A stretch of DNA of 64,000 nucleotides from Desulfobacteraceae bacterium Eth-SRB1 (GCA_004193555.1 RPGP01000001.1:62001-126000), one strand, 5' to 3'; counted from the first letter of the stretch, positions 43,208 to 53,575 are shown. Made by a program: numbers and translations. The notes: generated from the letters alone by a model not told the origin.

Positions 43208-43594
43208 CTATACCCTGCGTCTTTTTGGCGGGCGGCATCCATTATGCGGAATTGGAGTTACATCCTTAATCGCCATAATATTAAAACCTGCGGCCTGCAA
43301 AGAGCGAAGCGCCGACTCTCTGCCGGCCCCGGGCCCCTTAACATACACTTCGACATTTTTCATGCCGTGTGTCATTGCCTTTTTTGCGGCATCTTCTGCT
43401 GCAATCTGAGCAGCAAAGGGAGTACTCTTCCTGGAACCCTTAAATCCCTGAACACCGGAACTTGACCACGCAATAACATTGCCTGCCTGATCGGTTATAG
43501 TAATTATTGTATTGTTAAAAGTAGATTGAATGTGCACTACTCCGTTTGGTATATTCTTCTTTTCTCTCTTTTTGGTGCGGGTTTTCTTTGCCAT
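43208..43594 (-). CDS. rpsK: 30S ribosomal protein S11
   Basis: 128 aa with the S11 signatures [28 protein letters not shown] and [13 protein letters not shown], ending in [13 protein letters not shown]. It forms part of the 30S platform. It lies between rpsM and rpsD. Confidence 0.98.
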   Translation of the reverse strand: MAKKTRTKKREKKNIPNGVVHIQSTFNNTIITITDQAGNVIAWSSSGVQGFKGSRKSTPFAAQIAAEDAAKKAMTHGMKNVEVYVKGPGAGRESALRSLQAAGFNIMAIKDVTPIPHNGCRPPKRRRV

Positions 43595-43657
43595 GAATAA
43601 AATCCCTATCTCCTGTGATATTGCAATAAATACTGGCGACTGAGGTATAGTTAATAA

Positions 43658-44041
43658 TTATTTCTTTGGAACTCCACCTCTCTTCTTAACCGCTGATCTT
43701 CTCGGTCCTTTTCGTGTGCGTGCATTTGTGCTTGTCCTCTGTCCTCGCACCGGAAGCGATTTTCGATGACGAAGGCCCCGATATGCTCCAAGATCCATCA
43801 ACCTTTTAATGTTCATCGAAACTACCGTACGAAGTTCGCCTTCAACTTTGAGTTCGCTGTCGATAATTTTGCGTATGTTGTTTATCTCAGACTCTGTCAG
43901 CACATCTGTTTTGGTGCCGGGATCAATGTTGAGCTTTGAGAGTATCCGGTTTGACGTAGTTCTGCCAATACCATAAATATATGTCAACCCGATCTCAACC
44001 CGCTTATTTTTAGGCAAATCTACGCCTGCAATTCGTGCCAA
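43658..44041 (-). CDS. rpsM: 30S ribosomal protein S13
   Basis: 127 aa: [26 protein letters not shown] start, H2TH-like centre and the basic tail [16 protein letters not shown]. It contacts the 30S head and P-site tRNA. The start codon is TTG, with aggaggatttgct ahead of it. Confidence 0.97.
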   Translation of the reverse strand: MARIAGVDLPKNKRVEIGLTYIYGIGRTTSNRILSKLNIDPGTKTDVLTESEINNIRKIIDSELKVEGELRTVVSMNIKRLMDLGAYRGLRHRKSLPVRGQRTSTNARTRKGPRRSAVKKRGGVPKK

Positions 44042-44054
44042 AGCAAATCCTCCT

Positions 44055-44168
44055 CTATCCTTGCCTCTGTTTATGCCGCTTGTTTTCGCAAATAACTCTT
44101 ACGACCCGTTTTCTACGTATTATTTTACACTTATTGCACATTTTTTTTACAGATGCCCTGACTTTCAT
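44055..44168 (-). CDS. rpmJ: 50S ribosomal protein L36
   Basis: Missing from the ORF track because it is only 37 codons. Minus strand ATG 44168 reads [20 protein letters not shown] and ends RHKQRQG at TAG 44055. It is the zinc form of L36 (Cys11, Cys14, Cys27 and His32 ligands). It lies between infA and rpsM, as in other bacteria. Confidence 0.97.
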   Translation of the reverse strand: MKVRASVKKMCNKCKIIRRKRVVRVICENKRHKQRQG

Positions 44169-44220
44169 AAAAGACTCCCTTATCAATCAACAATTATCAA
44201 TTAACATTGATCATTGCTTT

Positions 44221-44439
44221 CTATTTTGATCTGTACGTAATCCTGCCGCGCGAGAGATCATAGGGTGACAGTTCAACTGTAACCGTGTCTCCCGGCAGGA
44301 TTTTAATAAAATGCATGCGCATCTTACCGGAAATATGCGCAAGCACCTGGTGCTTATTTTCCAATTCGACTTTAAACATCGCATTGGGCAGAGTCTCAAG
44401 CACCTTACCCTCTACTTTTATCGCCTCTTCCTTTGGCAT
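44221..44439 (-). CDS. infA: Translation initiation factor IF-1
   Basis: A 72-aa single OB-fold protein ([53 protein letters not shown]). It binds the ribosomal A site during initiation. It starts three bases after map. Confidence 0.97.
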   Translation of the reverse strand: MPKEEAIKVEGKVLETLPNAMFKVELENKHQVLAHISGKMRMHFIKILPGDTVTVELSPYDLSRGRITYRSK

Positions 44440-44442
44440 ATT

Positions 44443-45198
44443 TTAATCCCTGTCAGTTTTACTCAATATAACCGGACCATTTTCAGTTATTGCAATTGTA
44501 TGCTCAAAATGAGCGGACAAACAACCATCCTTTGTTACAGTTGTCCACCCATCATCAAGTACTTTTACATCATATCCTTTTTCATTCACCATAGGTTCTA
44601 TCGCAAAAGTCATACCCGGTTTTAAGCGAACCCCGTTACCGGGCTCTCCAAAATTAGGTATTTGAGGCTCTTCGTGTAATTTACTGCCGATACCATGGCC
44701 AACAAATTTACGCACAACCGAAAAACCGGCTATCTCCACATGTGATTGAATTGCATGTGAAATGTCTGAAAGCCGGCCATTGGGAACCGCCTTTTCAATC
44801 CCTTTGAACAAAGCCTCTTTTGTTACTCTGGACAGCCGCTCGGCAGCCTCTGATATTTTCCCGACAGCCACTGTAATAGCTGCGTCACCGTAATATCCTT
44901 CCTTAAGAATTCCAAAATCCAAGCTTAATATGTCCCCTTCAACAAGTGGCTTTTTAGAAGGAAATCCATGCACAACCACATTGTTCGGCGAAGCGCATAA
45001 CGCATATGGAAAACCACAGTATCCTTTAAAGGCCGGGATTACTCCCTTTTCTCTGGCTAATCTTTCCGAAAGATCGTTTAAATAAAGAGTATTTATTCCG
45101 GGCTTAACCTCTGATTTAAGTATAGCAAGTGTTTCAGCAACAATTTGATTGCTTTTTCGAATCTTTTCGATCTCCTGTGATGATTTTAAAATCACCAT
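44443..45198 (-). CDS. map: Methionine aminopeptidase, type I
   Basis: A 251-aa metalloprotease (pita-bread fold) that removes initiator Met. Metal ligands lie in LSLDFGILKEGYYGDAAIT (two Asp), GHGIGSKLHEEP (His), FAIEPM (Glu) and HFEHTIAITENGP (Glu). There is no N-terminal SH3 extension (type Ia). It is coupled to secY, one base between stop and start. Confidence 0.97.
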   Translation of the reverse strand: MVILKSSQEIEKIRKSNQIVAETLAILKSEVKPGINTLYLNDLSERLAREKGVIPAFKGYCGFPYALCASPNNVVVHGFPSKKPLVEGDILSLDFGILKEGYYGDAAITVAVGKISEAAERLSRVTKEALFKGIEKAVPNGRLSDISHAIQSHVEIAGFSVVRKFVGHGIGSKLHEEPQIPNFGEPGNGVRLKPGMTFAIEPMVNEKGYDVKVLDDGWTTVTKDGCLSAHFEHTIAITENGPVILSKTDRD

Positions 45199-45199
45199 A

Positions 45200-46516
45200 T
45201 TAAAATCGCCCCTTCACTTTTGCCCCGCCTTTTTTCAAAAAGCCTTCGTAATGGCGGGTCAGCATATGAGATTCCATTTGTGAAATAGTATCAATAGCAA
45301 CTCCAACAACTATAAGAAGAGCTGTGCCTCCAAAATAAAAAGGCACATTGAACTTTGATATCAAAATAGATGGAAGTACACACACGGCAGAAACATATAT
45401 CGCTCCGCCAAGAGTAATACGTGTCAAAACCTTATCAATATAATCTGCTGTTCGTTTGCCTGGACGGATACCCGGAATATAACCCCCGTTTTTCTTCATA
45501 TTGTCCGCCACATCAACGGGATTAAATGTAACAGCGGTATAAAAATAACAGAAAAAGAAGATAAAACCCACAAACAGGATTTCATACACAAAATTACCCG
45601 GTCTCATTGAAGAGGCAATGCTCTGCATCCATGGAACCGTAATAAAACTGGCTATTGTTGCAGGGAACATAATAATTGATGAAGCAAAAATAGGAGGAAT
45701 AACGCCGGAAGTATTGATTTTTAGAGGAAGATGTGTACTCTGCCCCCCGTACATCTTCCGGCCGACCACCCTTTTTGCATATTGTACAGGTATCCGACGC
45801 TGTCCCTGCTCAACAAATATAATGAATCCAACAACAGCTATCATAAGAACGGCAAGTATTAATATGGCAAATATTCCCATTTCTCCTGTAGTAAGAAGAC
45901 GAAATGAATTGCCTATTGCGCTCGGTATGTTGGCTACAATGCCGGCAAAAATTATAAGAGAAATACCATTGCCGATACCACGCTCTGTAATCTGCTCTCC
46001 AAGCCACATAATAAAGGCCGTACCCGCGGTTAGAGTGATTACCGTTATAAGCCTGAATTCCCATCCGGGATGTATTACTACCGGAGCGCCACCCGGCGAA
46101 CTCATGCTTTCAAGGCCGATACTTATACCGAATCCCTGAATGACACTTAATACTACAGTGCCGTATCGGGTATATTGTGTAATTTTTTTATGTCCCTGCT
46201 CACCTTCCTTTTTCAAACGTTCAAGATGCGGTATTGCTACGGTCAAGAGTTGCAGTATGATGGATGCGCTGATATACGGCATTATTCCAAGAGCAAAAAC
46301 AGACAGTCTCTCCAGAGCGCCTCCTGAAAACATATTGAAAATTCCCAATATAGTGCCTTCCATTCTTGCAAAAAATGAAGCAAGCGCAATGCCGTCTATA
46401 CCCGGCGTTGGTATGTGCACACCAACACGATACACAATAAGAAGAGCTAATGTGTATATAATCCTTCTCTTTAGTTCGGGTATTTTAAAGACATTCTGGA
46501 ACCCACCGCCAACCAT
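45200..46516 (-). CDS. secY: Protein translocase subunit SecY
   Basis: A 438-aa protein with ten membrane helices. The plug and pore region is LGIFNMFSGGALERLSVFALGIMPYISASII; the cytoplasmic loop includes GQRRIPVQYAKRVVGRKMYGG, and the C-terminal loop is ADNMKKNGGYIPGIRPGKRT. It is the central channel of Sec translocation. It lies between rplO and map. Confidence 0.98.
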   Translation of the reverse strand: MVGGGFQNVFKIPELKRRIIYTLALLIVYRVGVHIPTPGIDGIALASFFARMEGTILGIFNMFSGGALERLSVFALGIMPYISASIILQLLTVAIPHLERLKKEGEQGHKKITQYTRYGTVVLSVIQGFGISIGLESMSSPGGAPVVIHPGWEFRLITVITLTAGTAFIMWLGEQITERGIGNGISLIIFAGIVANIPSAIGNSFRLLTTGEMGIFAILILAVLMIAVVGFIIFVEQGQRRIPVQYAKRVVGRKMYGGQSTHLPLKINTSGVIPPIFASSIIMFPATIASFITVPWMQSIASSMRPGNFVYEILFVGFIFFFCYFYTAVTFNPVDVADNMKKNGGYIPGIRPGKRTADYIDKVLTRITLGGAIYVSAVCVLPSILISKFNVPFYFGGTALLIVVGVAIDTISQMESHMLTRHYEGFLKKGGAKVKGRF

Positions 46517-46518
46517 TA

Positions 46519-46959
46519 TTATAAGACCTCTACATTTCCACCAGCGGCTTCTATCTTTTCCCTGGCGCTTTTACTTATTCTATCGATCTTAATCGTAAGC
46601 GGATATTTGATATCACCATGACCAAGAAGTTTTATACAATCATTTGTACCATTGATAAGTCCATTACGAATAAGCGCTGCCTCATCCACCAGGCTGCCTG
46701 TTTCAAATTTTGACAAATCACGTATGTTTACTGTCGCCATATTTTTTCTAAAAATATTTGTAAAACCGCGTTTGGGCAAACGGCGATGAATAGGCATTTG
46801 ACCACCTTCAAAGCCCGGCCTGACACCACCACCTGAACGACTATTATGCCCTTTTGTTCCTCTTCCGGCTGTCTTGCCCCTTCCCGAACCAGGGCCACGC
46901 CCTAAACGTCTCCGGGGCTTTCGTGAACCCTTTGGCGGTGACAATTCATTAAGCAGCAT
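46519..46959 (-). CDS. rplO: 50S ribosomal protein L15
   Basis: 146 aa. It has the Gly/Arg-rich N-terminal extension ([29 protein letters not shown]) and the globular end ([13 protein letters not shown]). It is a late assembly protein of the large subunit. Its start overlaps the rpmD stop by 11 bases. Confidence 0.97.
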   Translation of the reverse strand: MLLNELSPPKGSRKPRRRLGRGPGSGRGKTAGRGTKGHNSRSGGGVRPGFEGGQMPIHRRLPKRGFTNIFRKNMATVNIRDLSKFETGSLVDEAALIRNGLINGTNDCIKLLGHGDIKYPLTIKIDRISKSAREKIEAAGGNVEVL

Positions 46960-47143
46960 CGATCTTCTCCTCAGCCTTCACCAGATATGATACTTTGTCA
47001 ATCATTCCCCGAATAGAAGGTGTATCTTTAAGTTCAACTGTTTTATTTGTCTTTGTAAGCCCCATACCGCATAATACTCTGCGGTGTTTTTCCGGTCTTC
47101 CGATCATGCTTTTAATTAGAGTTATTTTCAGCAATCCTGCCAT
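46949..47143 (-). CDS. rpmD: 50S ribosomal protein L30
   Basis: 64 aa with the L30 pattern [28 protein letters not shown]. It is a small large-subunit protein. It overlaps rplO; a 158-base spacer with two hairpins separates it from rpsE. Confidence 0.96.
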   Translation of the reverse strand: MAGLLKITLIKSMIGRPEKHRRVLCGMGLTKTNKTVELKDTPSIRGMIDKVSYLVKAEEKIDAA

Positions 47144-47185
47144 TTATCATCCCTTTTCATATTTATATAGTAACTGAACGAAAAG

Positions 47186-47254
47186 CCTGAATTATGTTAT
47201 CCCAATTCAGGTCTGAAAGGAGGCCTTCGAGTAAGACGTACATGTTAGTACGTC
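47186..47254. repeat. Two intergenic hairpins between rpsE and rpmD
   Basis: CCTGAATT...AATTCAGG (47186-47211) and GACGTAC-atgtta-GTACGTC (47235-47254) are inverted repeats in a spacer that is usually short in spc operons. The first resembles a stretch near 32475. It may be a mobile repeat remnant or an RNA processing site. Confidence 0.5.
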
Positions 47255-47301
47255 GTTGAGAAGTCCGACCGATAACGCAGTAAAATTATTTATCTGAAAG
47301 T

Positions 47302-47796
47302 CTATAGTTCTTCAACCTGAATACCACGTCTGGTTGCCACCTGTTCACGGCTCTGAAGTTGTTGAAGCCCGGCAATAGTAGCTTTAACCAAATTATGGGG
47401 ATTATGCGATCCTAAACACTTTGTAAGGATATTCTGAACTCCGACGGCCTCAAGCACAGCTCTTACAGCGCCGCCAGCAATAACACCGGTGCCTTTGCTT
47501 GCAGGCTTTAACAAAACCCGTCCTGCGCCGAATTTTCCTATAACTTCATATGGTATTGTCCTGTCAACCAATGAGATTTTAACCATATTCTTTTTAGCTT
47601 TTTCAACACCTTTGCTGATAGCCCCGGGTACTTCTCCTGCTTTTCCTAATCCAAAACCCACGCTGCCTTCTCCATCACCAACTACAACTATAGCGCTAAA
47701 GCTGAACCTGCGGCCACCCTTGACAACTTTTGCCACCCGATTAATATGAACCACCTTATCTATTAACTGGTTTTCGCCCGCTTCCTGTTTATACAA
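47302..47796 (-). CDS. rpsE: 30S ribosomal protein S5
   Basis: 164 aa: double-stranded RNA-binding fold ([32 protein letters not shown]) and the [23 protein letters not shown] end. It is involved in decoding accuracy. The start is TTG after aaggaggcagtttt. Confidence 0.97.
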   Translation of the reverse strand: MYKQEAGENQLIDKVVHINRVAKVVKGGRRFSFSAIVVVGDGEGSVGFGLGKAGEVPGAISKGVEKAKKNMVKISLVDRTIPYEVIGKFGAGRVLLKPASKGTGVIAGGAVRAVLEAVGVQNILTKCLGSHNPHNLVKATIAGLQQLQSREQVATRRGIQVEEL

Positions 47797-47828
47797 AAAA
47801 CTGCCTCCTTCTTATAAATAATGATTGG

Positions 47829-48224
47829 CTAAAAAACCAAACCTGCTTTACGCGCTCCATCAGAAACAGCTTTGACACGACCGTGATATAAAAAACCGTT
47901 TCTATCAAATACTACCTGCTTTACACCCTTTTCGGCAACACGTTCAGCTACAAGTTTCCCAACATAGACTGCCGCTAAAATCTTCCCTTTATTAAAATCT
48001 GAAGAATTGTTTAAAGCCTGTGCAAATTTTTCTTTTACAGCCTTTTCTACGGTTGATGCCGCAGCAATTGTGTGCCCGCATGTATCATCGACCACCTGTG
48101 CATAAATATGCTTTGCGCTTCTAAAAACACTCAGCCTTGGCCTCTGCTTTGTGCCGACCAAAGCCTTTCTGATCCTTTTTTTCCTTTTTATACGCGCCTG
48201 AGGCTTAAAAGCTAATGAACCCAT
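47829..48224 (-). CDS. rplR: 50S ribosomal protein L18
   Basis: 131 aa with the L18 blocks [20 protein letters not shown] and [34 protein letters not shown]. It binds 5S rRNA. The N-terminus is about nine residues longer than usual. Confidence 0.97.
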   Translation of the reverse strand: MGSLAFKPQARIKRKKRIRKALVGTKQRPRLSVFRSAKHIYAQVVDDTCGHTIAAASTVEKAVKEKFAQALNNSSDFNKGKILAAVYVGKLVAERVAEKGVKQVVFDRNGFLYHGRVKAVSDGARKAGLVF

Positions 48225-48300
48225 ATTTTATTTCCTTGAAAAAACCGGCTTATTAAACAGCCAAGCTTCATTATTATATTGTGTCTTTTCCCTTATTGAT

Positions 48301-48840
48301 CTATTTTGTTCCGGTCTTTCCGGCTTTCCTCTGGATATGCTCTTCCGCATATTTTATTCCTTTGCCTTTATAAGGCTCCGGAGGTCTTAGCCGCCTGATT
48401 GCCGCAGATACCAGCCCAAGCTTTTCTTTATCAATTCCGGAAAGTTTTATAATATTATTTTTGTCAATAGTCGCTGAAATACCATCCGGAAGATCAAAAT
48501 TAACAGGATGCGAATATCCGAGGTTGAATACTATCGTATTCCCGTTAAGAACAGCACGATAGCCGATACCGTTTATTTGCAAAATCCGCTCAAATCCACT
48601 TGTCACACCGGCGACCATATTGGCAACAAGACTGCGTGTTAGACCTTGCAAAGGACTGCCGGCTCTTTCGTCATTAACAATATTCACAACAATAAATCCA
48701 TCTTCCAGCTTCAGATCAATGGAAGAATGTATAGACCTGACAAGTGTACCCTTTTCACCCTGTACAGTAATCACCCTGTCTTTATATGATATTTTAGTCT
48801 TGTCAGGTATCGGAATCAGCTTTTTACCCACTCGGGACAT
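48301..48840 (-). CDS. rplF: 50S ribosomal protein L6
   Basis: 179 aa with two repeated L6 domains, MSRVGKKLIPIPDKTKISYKD at the start and IRRLRPPEPYKGKGIKYAEEHIQRKAGK at the end. It lies near the GTPase centre of the 50S. It follows rpsH after 80 bases. Confidence 0.98.
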   Translation of the reverse strand: MSRVGKKLIPIPDKTKISYKDRVITVQGEKGTLVRSIHSSIDLKLEDGFIVVNIVNDERAGSPLQGLTRSLVANMVAGVTSGFERILQINGIGYRAVLNGNTIVFNLGYSHPVNFDLPDGISATIDKNNIIKLSGIDKEKLGLVSAAIRRLRPPEPYKGKGIKYAEEHIQRKAGKTGTK

Positions 48841-48920
48841 TAAAGTACTCCCTCTCTTTCGACCTACAAACTGCGTTTAAAAGGATATAATCTGTAACTT
48901 GTATCCGGCAATTTATATAA

Positions 48921-49319
48921 CTACCATACATTGCAGATTACTTCTCCTCCAATATTCTTATCTCTGGCTGTCTTGTCTGTCACCATCCCTTTTGATGTGG
49001 ACAAAATCGAAACGCCCATTCCGTTTAAAACAGGCTTAATATCCTTACTCTTAACATAAACCCGCCTACTCGGTTTGCTGACACGTTCAATACCCAGAAT
49101 GACGCTTGAATATCCAGAACCATATTTTAGATAAACACGTAAAACACCCTGCTTGGAATCCTTAATAAACTTATAATTCTTGATAAACCCCTCATCCTTC
49201 AATACTTTTGCCAGCTCAATTTTCAGCTTTGCGCCTGGTATATCAACGCTATTTAATTGGGCCTTTTGGGCATTTCTGATTCTGGTCAACATATCTGCAA
49301 TTGGGTCACTCATTGCCAT
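48921..49319 (-). CDS. rpsH: 30S ribosomal protein S8
   Basis: 132 aa (SDPIADMLTRIRNAQKAQLNSVDIPGAKLKIELAKVLKDEGFI; the GVSILSTSKGMVTDKTA end). It is a primary 16S rRNA binder and in E. coli regulates the spc operon. A MITE-type insertion lies between it and rpsN. Confidence 0.98.
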   Translation of the reverse strand: MAMSDPIADMLTRIRNAQKAQLNSVDIPGAKLKIELAKVLKDEGFIKNYKFIKDSKQGVLRVYLKYGSGYSSVILGIERVSKPSRRVYVKSKDIKPVLNGMGVSILSTSKGMVTDKTARDKNIGGEVICNVW

Positions 49320-49351
49320 TACATTTCTCCGTTATAATACATCTATAATAC

Positions 49352-49532
49352 GAGACCTTTGAAAAACATGCTCTTTCTGTCATTTCCACTAAGGTAGGAA
49401 TCCATAACGAGTTAAAAATGCTTGTCCTCGACCTTGCTCGGGGACTGGATTCCAGTTTGCACTTGCCTGTGCAGGCACGGCAGACAGGCTGAAATGACCA
49501 TTTAAACTATTTATGACAAAATTCAAAGTCTC
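49352..49532. mobile_element. MITE-type element D between rpsN and rpsH
   Basis: It starts CGAGACCTTTGAAAAA and ends TTCAAAGTCTC, related to the terminal repeats of the 142-bp MITE. It is flanked by AATAC on both sides (ataATAC-gagacc and agtctc-AATACatc), a probable 5-bp duplication. The body is unrelated to copies A/B: an imperfect palindrome with GTCATTTCCAC...GGAATCCA and TGGATTCC...GAAATGAC arms. It sits inside the ribosomal spc operon. Confidence 0.7.
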
Positions 49533-49605
49533 AATACATCAATTATTAATAAACTCATAACAAGGCAGATTTATTAGGAATTAAATATTAATAGTCTCGT
49601 GCTGC

Positions 49606-49791
49606 CTACCAGCTGGATTTGATAACTCCCGGAAGCTTGCCTTGGGAAGCTAAATTCCGAAAACAGATGCGACACATACCAAATTTCCTTAAAAACCCCC
49701 TTGGCCTGCCACAAATCGGACACCTGTTATATGCCCTTACTTTGAAGTTGGGTGTTTTTATTACCTTCATTCTAAGAGCCTTTTTCGCCAA
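49606..49791 (-). CDS. rpsN: 30S ribosomal protein S14, zinc type
   Basis: 61 aa, the short zinc-binding form (rpsZ): two CxxC pairs (CPICGRPRG and CRICFRNLA). TTG start after aaggagggtaat. A 270-base spacer to rplE has no gene that I can see. Confidence 0.97.
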   Translation of the reverse strand: MAKKALRMKVIKTPNFKVRAYNRCPICGRPRGFLRKFGMCRICFRNLASQGKLPGVIKSSW

Positions 49792-50060
49792 ATTACCCTC
49801 CTTGAAAAGTCATCAACGATACAGGGACAGCACAACTTATTTGTAAACCTGTATCTAAAATAAATAATGCAATTAAAATTAGAAATTAAAAATTAGGCCT
49901 TCATGCTTTTGTATTTTTAATAAACACATTTTTGCAAGCATGATCTGGTCTCTTCAAATAAACCTCTTGAATATAGTTTGTAAACATCCAACTCCTAACC
50001 TCGCTTCATCTCTCACAAATTTCCAATTTCAAGTTTCAAGCCGTGAACAGCCACCAAAAA

Positions 50061-50600
50061 TCAATCACTAAAAGGCATTCCCAAAAGTTTAAGGAGTTCC
50101 TTTCCTTCATTATCGGTCTGTGCAGTAGTAACAACAGATATGTTAAGACCTTTAATCTTATCTATTTTATCATAATTGATCTCAGGAAAAATAATTTGCT
50201 CCTTTATTCCGAGCGAATAATTTCCATGACCATCAAGACCTTTTCCTGAAAGACCTCTAAAATCGCGGACACGAGGAAGAGCCACATTCACCAGTTTATA
50301 ATAAAAATCATACATCCGTTTTCGTCGAAGCGTAACCATGCAGCCAATCGGCATTCCAGCTCTAAGTTTAAAAGCTGCAATAGATTTTCTGGCACGGGTA
50401 ACAACAGGCTTCTGTCCCGCAATAATTTTAAGTTCTTCGACAGCTGCATCAAGCAGTTTGATGTTATGAATCGCTTCACCCATACCGATATTTAACACAA
50501 TTTTATTGAGTTTCGGAACCTGCATCATACTTTTATACTTAAAGCTTTCCATCAACTTGAGAATAATCTCTTTTTCATAATAACGTTTTAGTTTCGACAT
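50061..50600 (-). CDS. rplE: 50S ribosomal protein L5
   Basis: 179 aa; blocks [40 protein letters not shown] and [30 protein letters not shown]. It binds 5S rRNA and P-site tRNA. Confidence 0.98.
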   Translation of the reverse strand: MSKLKRYYEKEIILKLMESFKYKSMMQVPKLNKIVLNIGMGEAIHNIKLLDAAVEELKIIAGQKPVVTRARKSIAAFKLRAGMPIGCMVTLRRKRMYDFYYKLVNVALPRVRDFRGLSGKGLDGHGNYSLGIKEQIIFPEINYDKIDKIKGLNISVVTTAQTDNEGKELLKLLGMPFSD

Positions 50601-50620
50601 TACAATCCTCCGACACGACC

Positions 50621-50947
50621 CTATGCATCCATAACTTCGCTACATTTTATGCAAACACGCATTTTTTTCCCATCCTCGAGAATCTTCATTCTAATACGCG
50701 TAGGAGTCATACATTTATTGCACATTAACATAACGCTGGACCAACTGATGGGAGCTTCGCTCTCAATAATTCCGCCCTGCCTGTTCTGAGCGCTGGGTTT
50801 TGCATGCCGTTTAACAATGTTGATATTCTCTATAACAAGACGCTTATCTTTTCTGATTATTTTAAGCACCTTTCCGATCTTGCCATTATCTTTGCCGGAA
50901 ATGACCTTTACCTTGTCATTTTTTCTTATAAAACATTTATTTTTCAT
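50621..50947 (-). CDS. rplX: 50S ribosomal protein L24
   Basis: 108 aa; KOW motif ([22 protein letters not shown]) plus a second half with two CxxC pairs (CNKC, CIKC) probably binding zinc. It initiates 50S assembly. Confidence 0.97.
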   Translation of the reverse strand: MKNKCFIRKNDKVKVISGKDNGKIGKVLKIIRKDKRLVIENINIVKRHAKPSAQNRQGGIIESEAPISWSSVMLMCNKCMTPTRIRMKILEDGKKMRVCIKCSEVMDA

Positions 50948-51000
50948 TATATATCACTTCTCATATATAAATTATATATCACTTCTTATATATAATTAAC

Positions 51001-51369
51001 CTATAATACCTCTGGCGCCAGGGAAATGATTTTCATAAACCTTTTGGCTCTCAGCTCCCTTGCTACAGGACCAAAAATACGGGTTCCAACAGGTTCCAGA
51101 TTCGGATTGATTAATACCGCTGAATTATCGTCAAACCTTATGTATGATCCATCAGGCCTTCTAATCTCCTTTTTTGTACGAACCACAACAGCCTTCAAGA
51201 TGTCTCCTTTTTTGACCTTGGCATTAGGTATTGCTTCTTTGACGCTTACAACGATTATGTCTCCGATACTCGCATACCGTCTTCTGGAGCCTCCAAGAAC
51301 CTTTATACAATACAATATTTTAGCTCCTGAATTATCCGCCGCTGTCAATCTTGTTTCTGCCTGAATCAT
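51001..51369 (-). CDS. rplN: 50S ribosomal protein L14
   Basis: 122 aa, the standard length: [28 protein letters not shown] and the [28 protein letters not shown] end. It is at the 30S/50S interface. Confidence 0.98.
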   Translation of the reverse strand: MIQAETRLTAADNSGAKILYCIKVLGGSRRRYASIGDIIVVSVKEAIPNAKVKKGDILKAVVVRTKKEIRRPDGSYIRFDDNSAVLINPNLEPVGTRIFGPVARELRAKRFMKIISLAPEVL

Positions 51370-51391
51370 CTTCTTGACTTTCCTTCTATAA

Positions 51392-51649
51392 TCAAACGGC
51401 TTTTTTGATTATCTCTCTTATCCGCCATTTTTTTGTTTTGCTAAGAGGTCTGGACTCGACGATCAACACGTTGTCTCCAACACTGCATGCATTGTTTTCA
51501 TCATGAGTTGAAAATTTGGAACATTTTCTAATATGCTTATGATAAAATTGGTGTTTAACCATCCTCTCAACCTGAACAACAACTGTCTTATCCATCTTGT
51601 CACTGACAACTGTCCCCGCTACTACTCTTTTATTTCCTCGTTTTTTCAT
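51392..51649 (-). CDS. rpsQ: 30S ribosomal protein S17
   Basis: 85 aa OB-fold protein ([52 protein letters not shown]). It binds 16S rRNA early. Confidence 0.97.
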   Translation of the reverse strand: MKKRGNKRVVAGTVVSDKMDKTVVVQVERMVKHQFYHKHIRKCSKFSTHDENNACSVGDNVLIVESRPLSKTKKWRIREIIKKAV

Positions 51650-51657
51650 ATCAACAA

Positions 51658-51867
51658 CTATTTTTTATCCGTCTTATTGTTTACAGCTGACTCTCTTATG
51701 ATAGTTTTTACCCTTGCGATATCACGTCTGGTCTGCTTCATTGTTTGGGGATTCTCTAACTGACCAATTTCGTGCTGAAAGCACAGATTGAACAGCCCCT
51801 CTCTAAGGTCATTTTCTTTGCGCTGCCTCTCTTCAGAACTCAACTCTCTAATCTCACCTGCTTTCAT
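51658..51867 (-). CDS. rpmC: 50S ribosomal protein L29
   Basis: 69 aa helical hairpin protein (KAGEIRELSSEERQRKENDLREGLFNLCFQ; NPQTMKQTRRDIARVKTIIRE). It is near the exit tunnel. It overlaps rplP by one base. Confidence 0.97.
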   Translation of the reverse strand: MKAGEIRELSSEERQRKENDLREGLFNLCFQHEIGQLENPQTMKQTRRDIARVKTIIRESAVNNKTDKK

Positions 51868-52280
51868 TACAAATCGCTCCTCTCAACAAACTTTGTTCTT
51901 ACCGAAAGCTTGTGCGCAGCAAGCCGGAGCGCCTCCCTGGCCAATTCTATGGAGATACCTTCCATTTCATAAAGAATCCTTCCGGGTCGAACTACTGCAA
52001 CCCATCCTTCAGGCGCCCCTTTTCCTTTGCCCATTCTGACCTCTGCAGGCTTCTTGGTAAACGGCTTGTCGGGGAATATCCTTATCCACAACTTCCCACC
52101 TCTTTTTACATGCCTGGTCATAGCAATACGGGCGGCCTCAATCTGTTTTGCATTTATTGCGCCGCATTCCGTTGCCTGCAATCCAAATTCACCAAAATTC
52201 AAATTGCATCCCCGCTGGGCAAGGCCTTTCATTCTACCTTTTTGCTGCTTTCGAAATTTTACCTTTTTTGGACTCAGCAT
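51867..52280 (-). CDS. rplP: 50S ribosomal protein L16
   Basis: 137 aa: [24 protein letters not shown] start, the [29 protein letters not shown] loop, and the [19 protein letters not shown] end. It is needed at the A site. The 192-base spacer to rpsC is long for this operon and holds only a short TACGG-cata-CCGTA hairpin. Confidence 0.98.
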   Translation of the reverse strand: MLSPKKVKFRKQQKGRMKGLAQRGCNLNFGEFGLQATECGAINAKQIEAARIAMTRHVKRGGKLWIRIFPDKPFTKKPAEVRMGKGKGAPEGWVAVVRPGRILYEMEGISIELAREALRLAAHKLSVRTKFVERSDL

Positions 52281-52472
52281 GTCCTTTATCTCCGTCTATT
52301 TTATAATTATCAATTGTAAAAATTCAGCTACTAAGTCACAAAAAAAACTTTAATTTTAAAGCTTTATCAAAAAAAAAAAGAAAAAAGTTGTAGATACGGC
52401 ATACCGTACATTAAGAATTATATTATAATCCTGCTGTCTTAGTGCCTTTGTGGCTGAACTATTACCATCAAT

Positions 52473-53147
52473 TTAAATATTGGCAACATCTCTCTCGTTT
52501 TGATTCTTTTTTAAAATCTCACCTTTAAAAATAAATACCTTAACACCAATTAATCCATATGTTGTATTGGCCTCTATAAAACCATAATCTATATCAGCTC
52601 TTAAAGTATGCAATGGCACACGTCCCTCTCTATACCATTCTCTTCTGGCCATTTCAGCTCCGCCCAGACGTCCTGAACAAATAATTTTCACGCCCATGGC
52701 CCCAAATCTCATTGCTGAAGATACACCGCGCTTCATGGCACGCCTGAATGCAACTCTTCGCTCTATCTGTAAAGCGACATTCTCAGCAACAAGCTGGGCG
52801 TTAATCTCAGGTTTTCTGACCTCCTGGATATCTATAAGAACTTCATACGATTTTTTATTAATACCGAGCAATTTCTCAAGATCTTTCTTTAGAATGGATA
52901 TTTCAGCGCCCTTTTTCCCAATAATAATCCCAGGCCTGGACGTAAAAATTCGGAGCTTGACGCGCTTGGACGACCTTTCGATTTCAATTCTGGCAATGCC
53001 TGCATGATAGAGTCTCTTTTTTATAAATCGTCTGATTTTATAATCTTCCAAAATATATTCAGAATAATTCTTTCCAGCATACCATCGTGATTCCCAGGTC
53101 TTAACAATTCCTAACCTCAATCCAATCGGATTTACTTTCTGGCCCAA
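52473..53147 (-). CDS. rpsC: 30S ribosomal protein S3
   Basis: 224 aa. The KH domain is in [23 protein letters not shown]; the C-terminal domain has [38 protein letters not shown]. Start TTG, with aggaggtaaaagc just before. It forms part of the mRNA entry helicase. Confidence 0.98.
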   Translation of the reverse strand: MGQKVNPIGLRLGIVKTWESRWYAGKNYSEYILEDYKIRRFIKKRLYHAGIARIEIERSSKRVKLRIFTSRPGIIIGKKGAEISILKKDLEKLLGINKKSYEVLIDIQEVRKPEINAQLVAENVALQIERRVAFRRAMKRGVSSAMRFGAMGVKIICSGRLGGAEMARREWYREGRVPLHTLRADIDYGFIEANTTYGLIGVKVFIFKGEILKKNQNERDVANI

Positions 53148-53182
53148 GCTTTTACCTCCTTATGCTCCACATATAAAAAGTG

Positions 53183-53524
53183 TCATCCCTTTGCTAAAAT
53201 AACCGTGATATGACTGGTTCTTTTTAATATTCGGGTGCCCCTGCCTCGTGCCCTTGCCTTAAAACGCTTCAATGTGGGTCCCTGGTCTGCTGTTATATTA
53301 CGTATAACCAGCGAATCTATATCAATATCAGAATGCTGATCAGCATTCGCCACAGCACTCCGGATAACTTTTTCAACAACATTAGCCGCTTTTTGCGGCA
53401 TATATTTAAGGATGTCGAGACCGGTCTGAACCGGCTTTCCTTTGACAGCGCCAATCAATCTCCGGACTTTCTGAGAAGAAATACGCACATATTTTAATAC
53501 AGCTTTTACTTCTATTGCAGACAT
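53183..53524 (-). CDS. rplV: 50S ribosomal protein L22
   Basis: 113 aa from ATG 53524 (MSAIEVKAVLKYVRISSQKVR), preceded by ggagaaaagcga. The track's nine extra codons run into the small MITE remnant. The signatures KRFKARARGRGTRILKRTSHITVILA and the beta-hairpin that reaches the exit tunnel are present. Confidence 0.97.
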   Translation of the reverse strand: MSAIEVKAVLKYVRISSQKVRRLIGAVKGKPVQTGLDILKYMPQKAANVVEKVIRSAVANADQHSDIDIDSLVIRNITADQGPTLKRFKARARGRGTRILKRTSHITVILAKG

Positions 53525-53539
53525 TCGCTTTTCTCCACA

Positions 53540-53575
53540 AAACCTTTGCAAAATTGAGCATTTTTCAAAGGTCTC
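53540..53575. mobile_element. Deleted MITE copy C between rpsS and rplV
   Basis: 36 bp: AAACCTTTGCAAAATTGAGCATTTTTCAAAGGTCTC retains both terminal repeats and little else. TCCACA on both sides (ttcTCCACA and TCCACAatt) is a clear 6-bp duplication. It lies upstream of the rplV ribosome site, inside the S10 operon. Confidence 0.8.
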
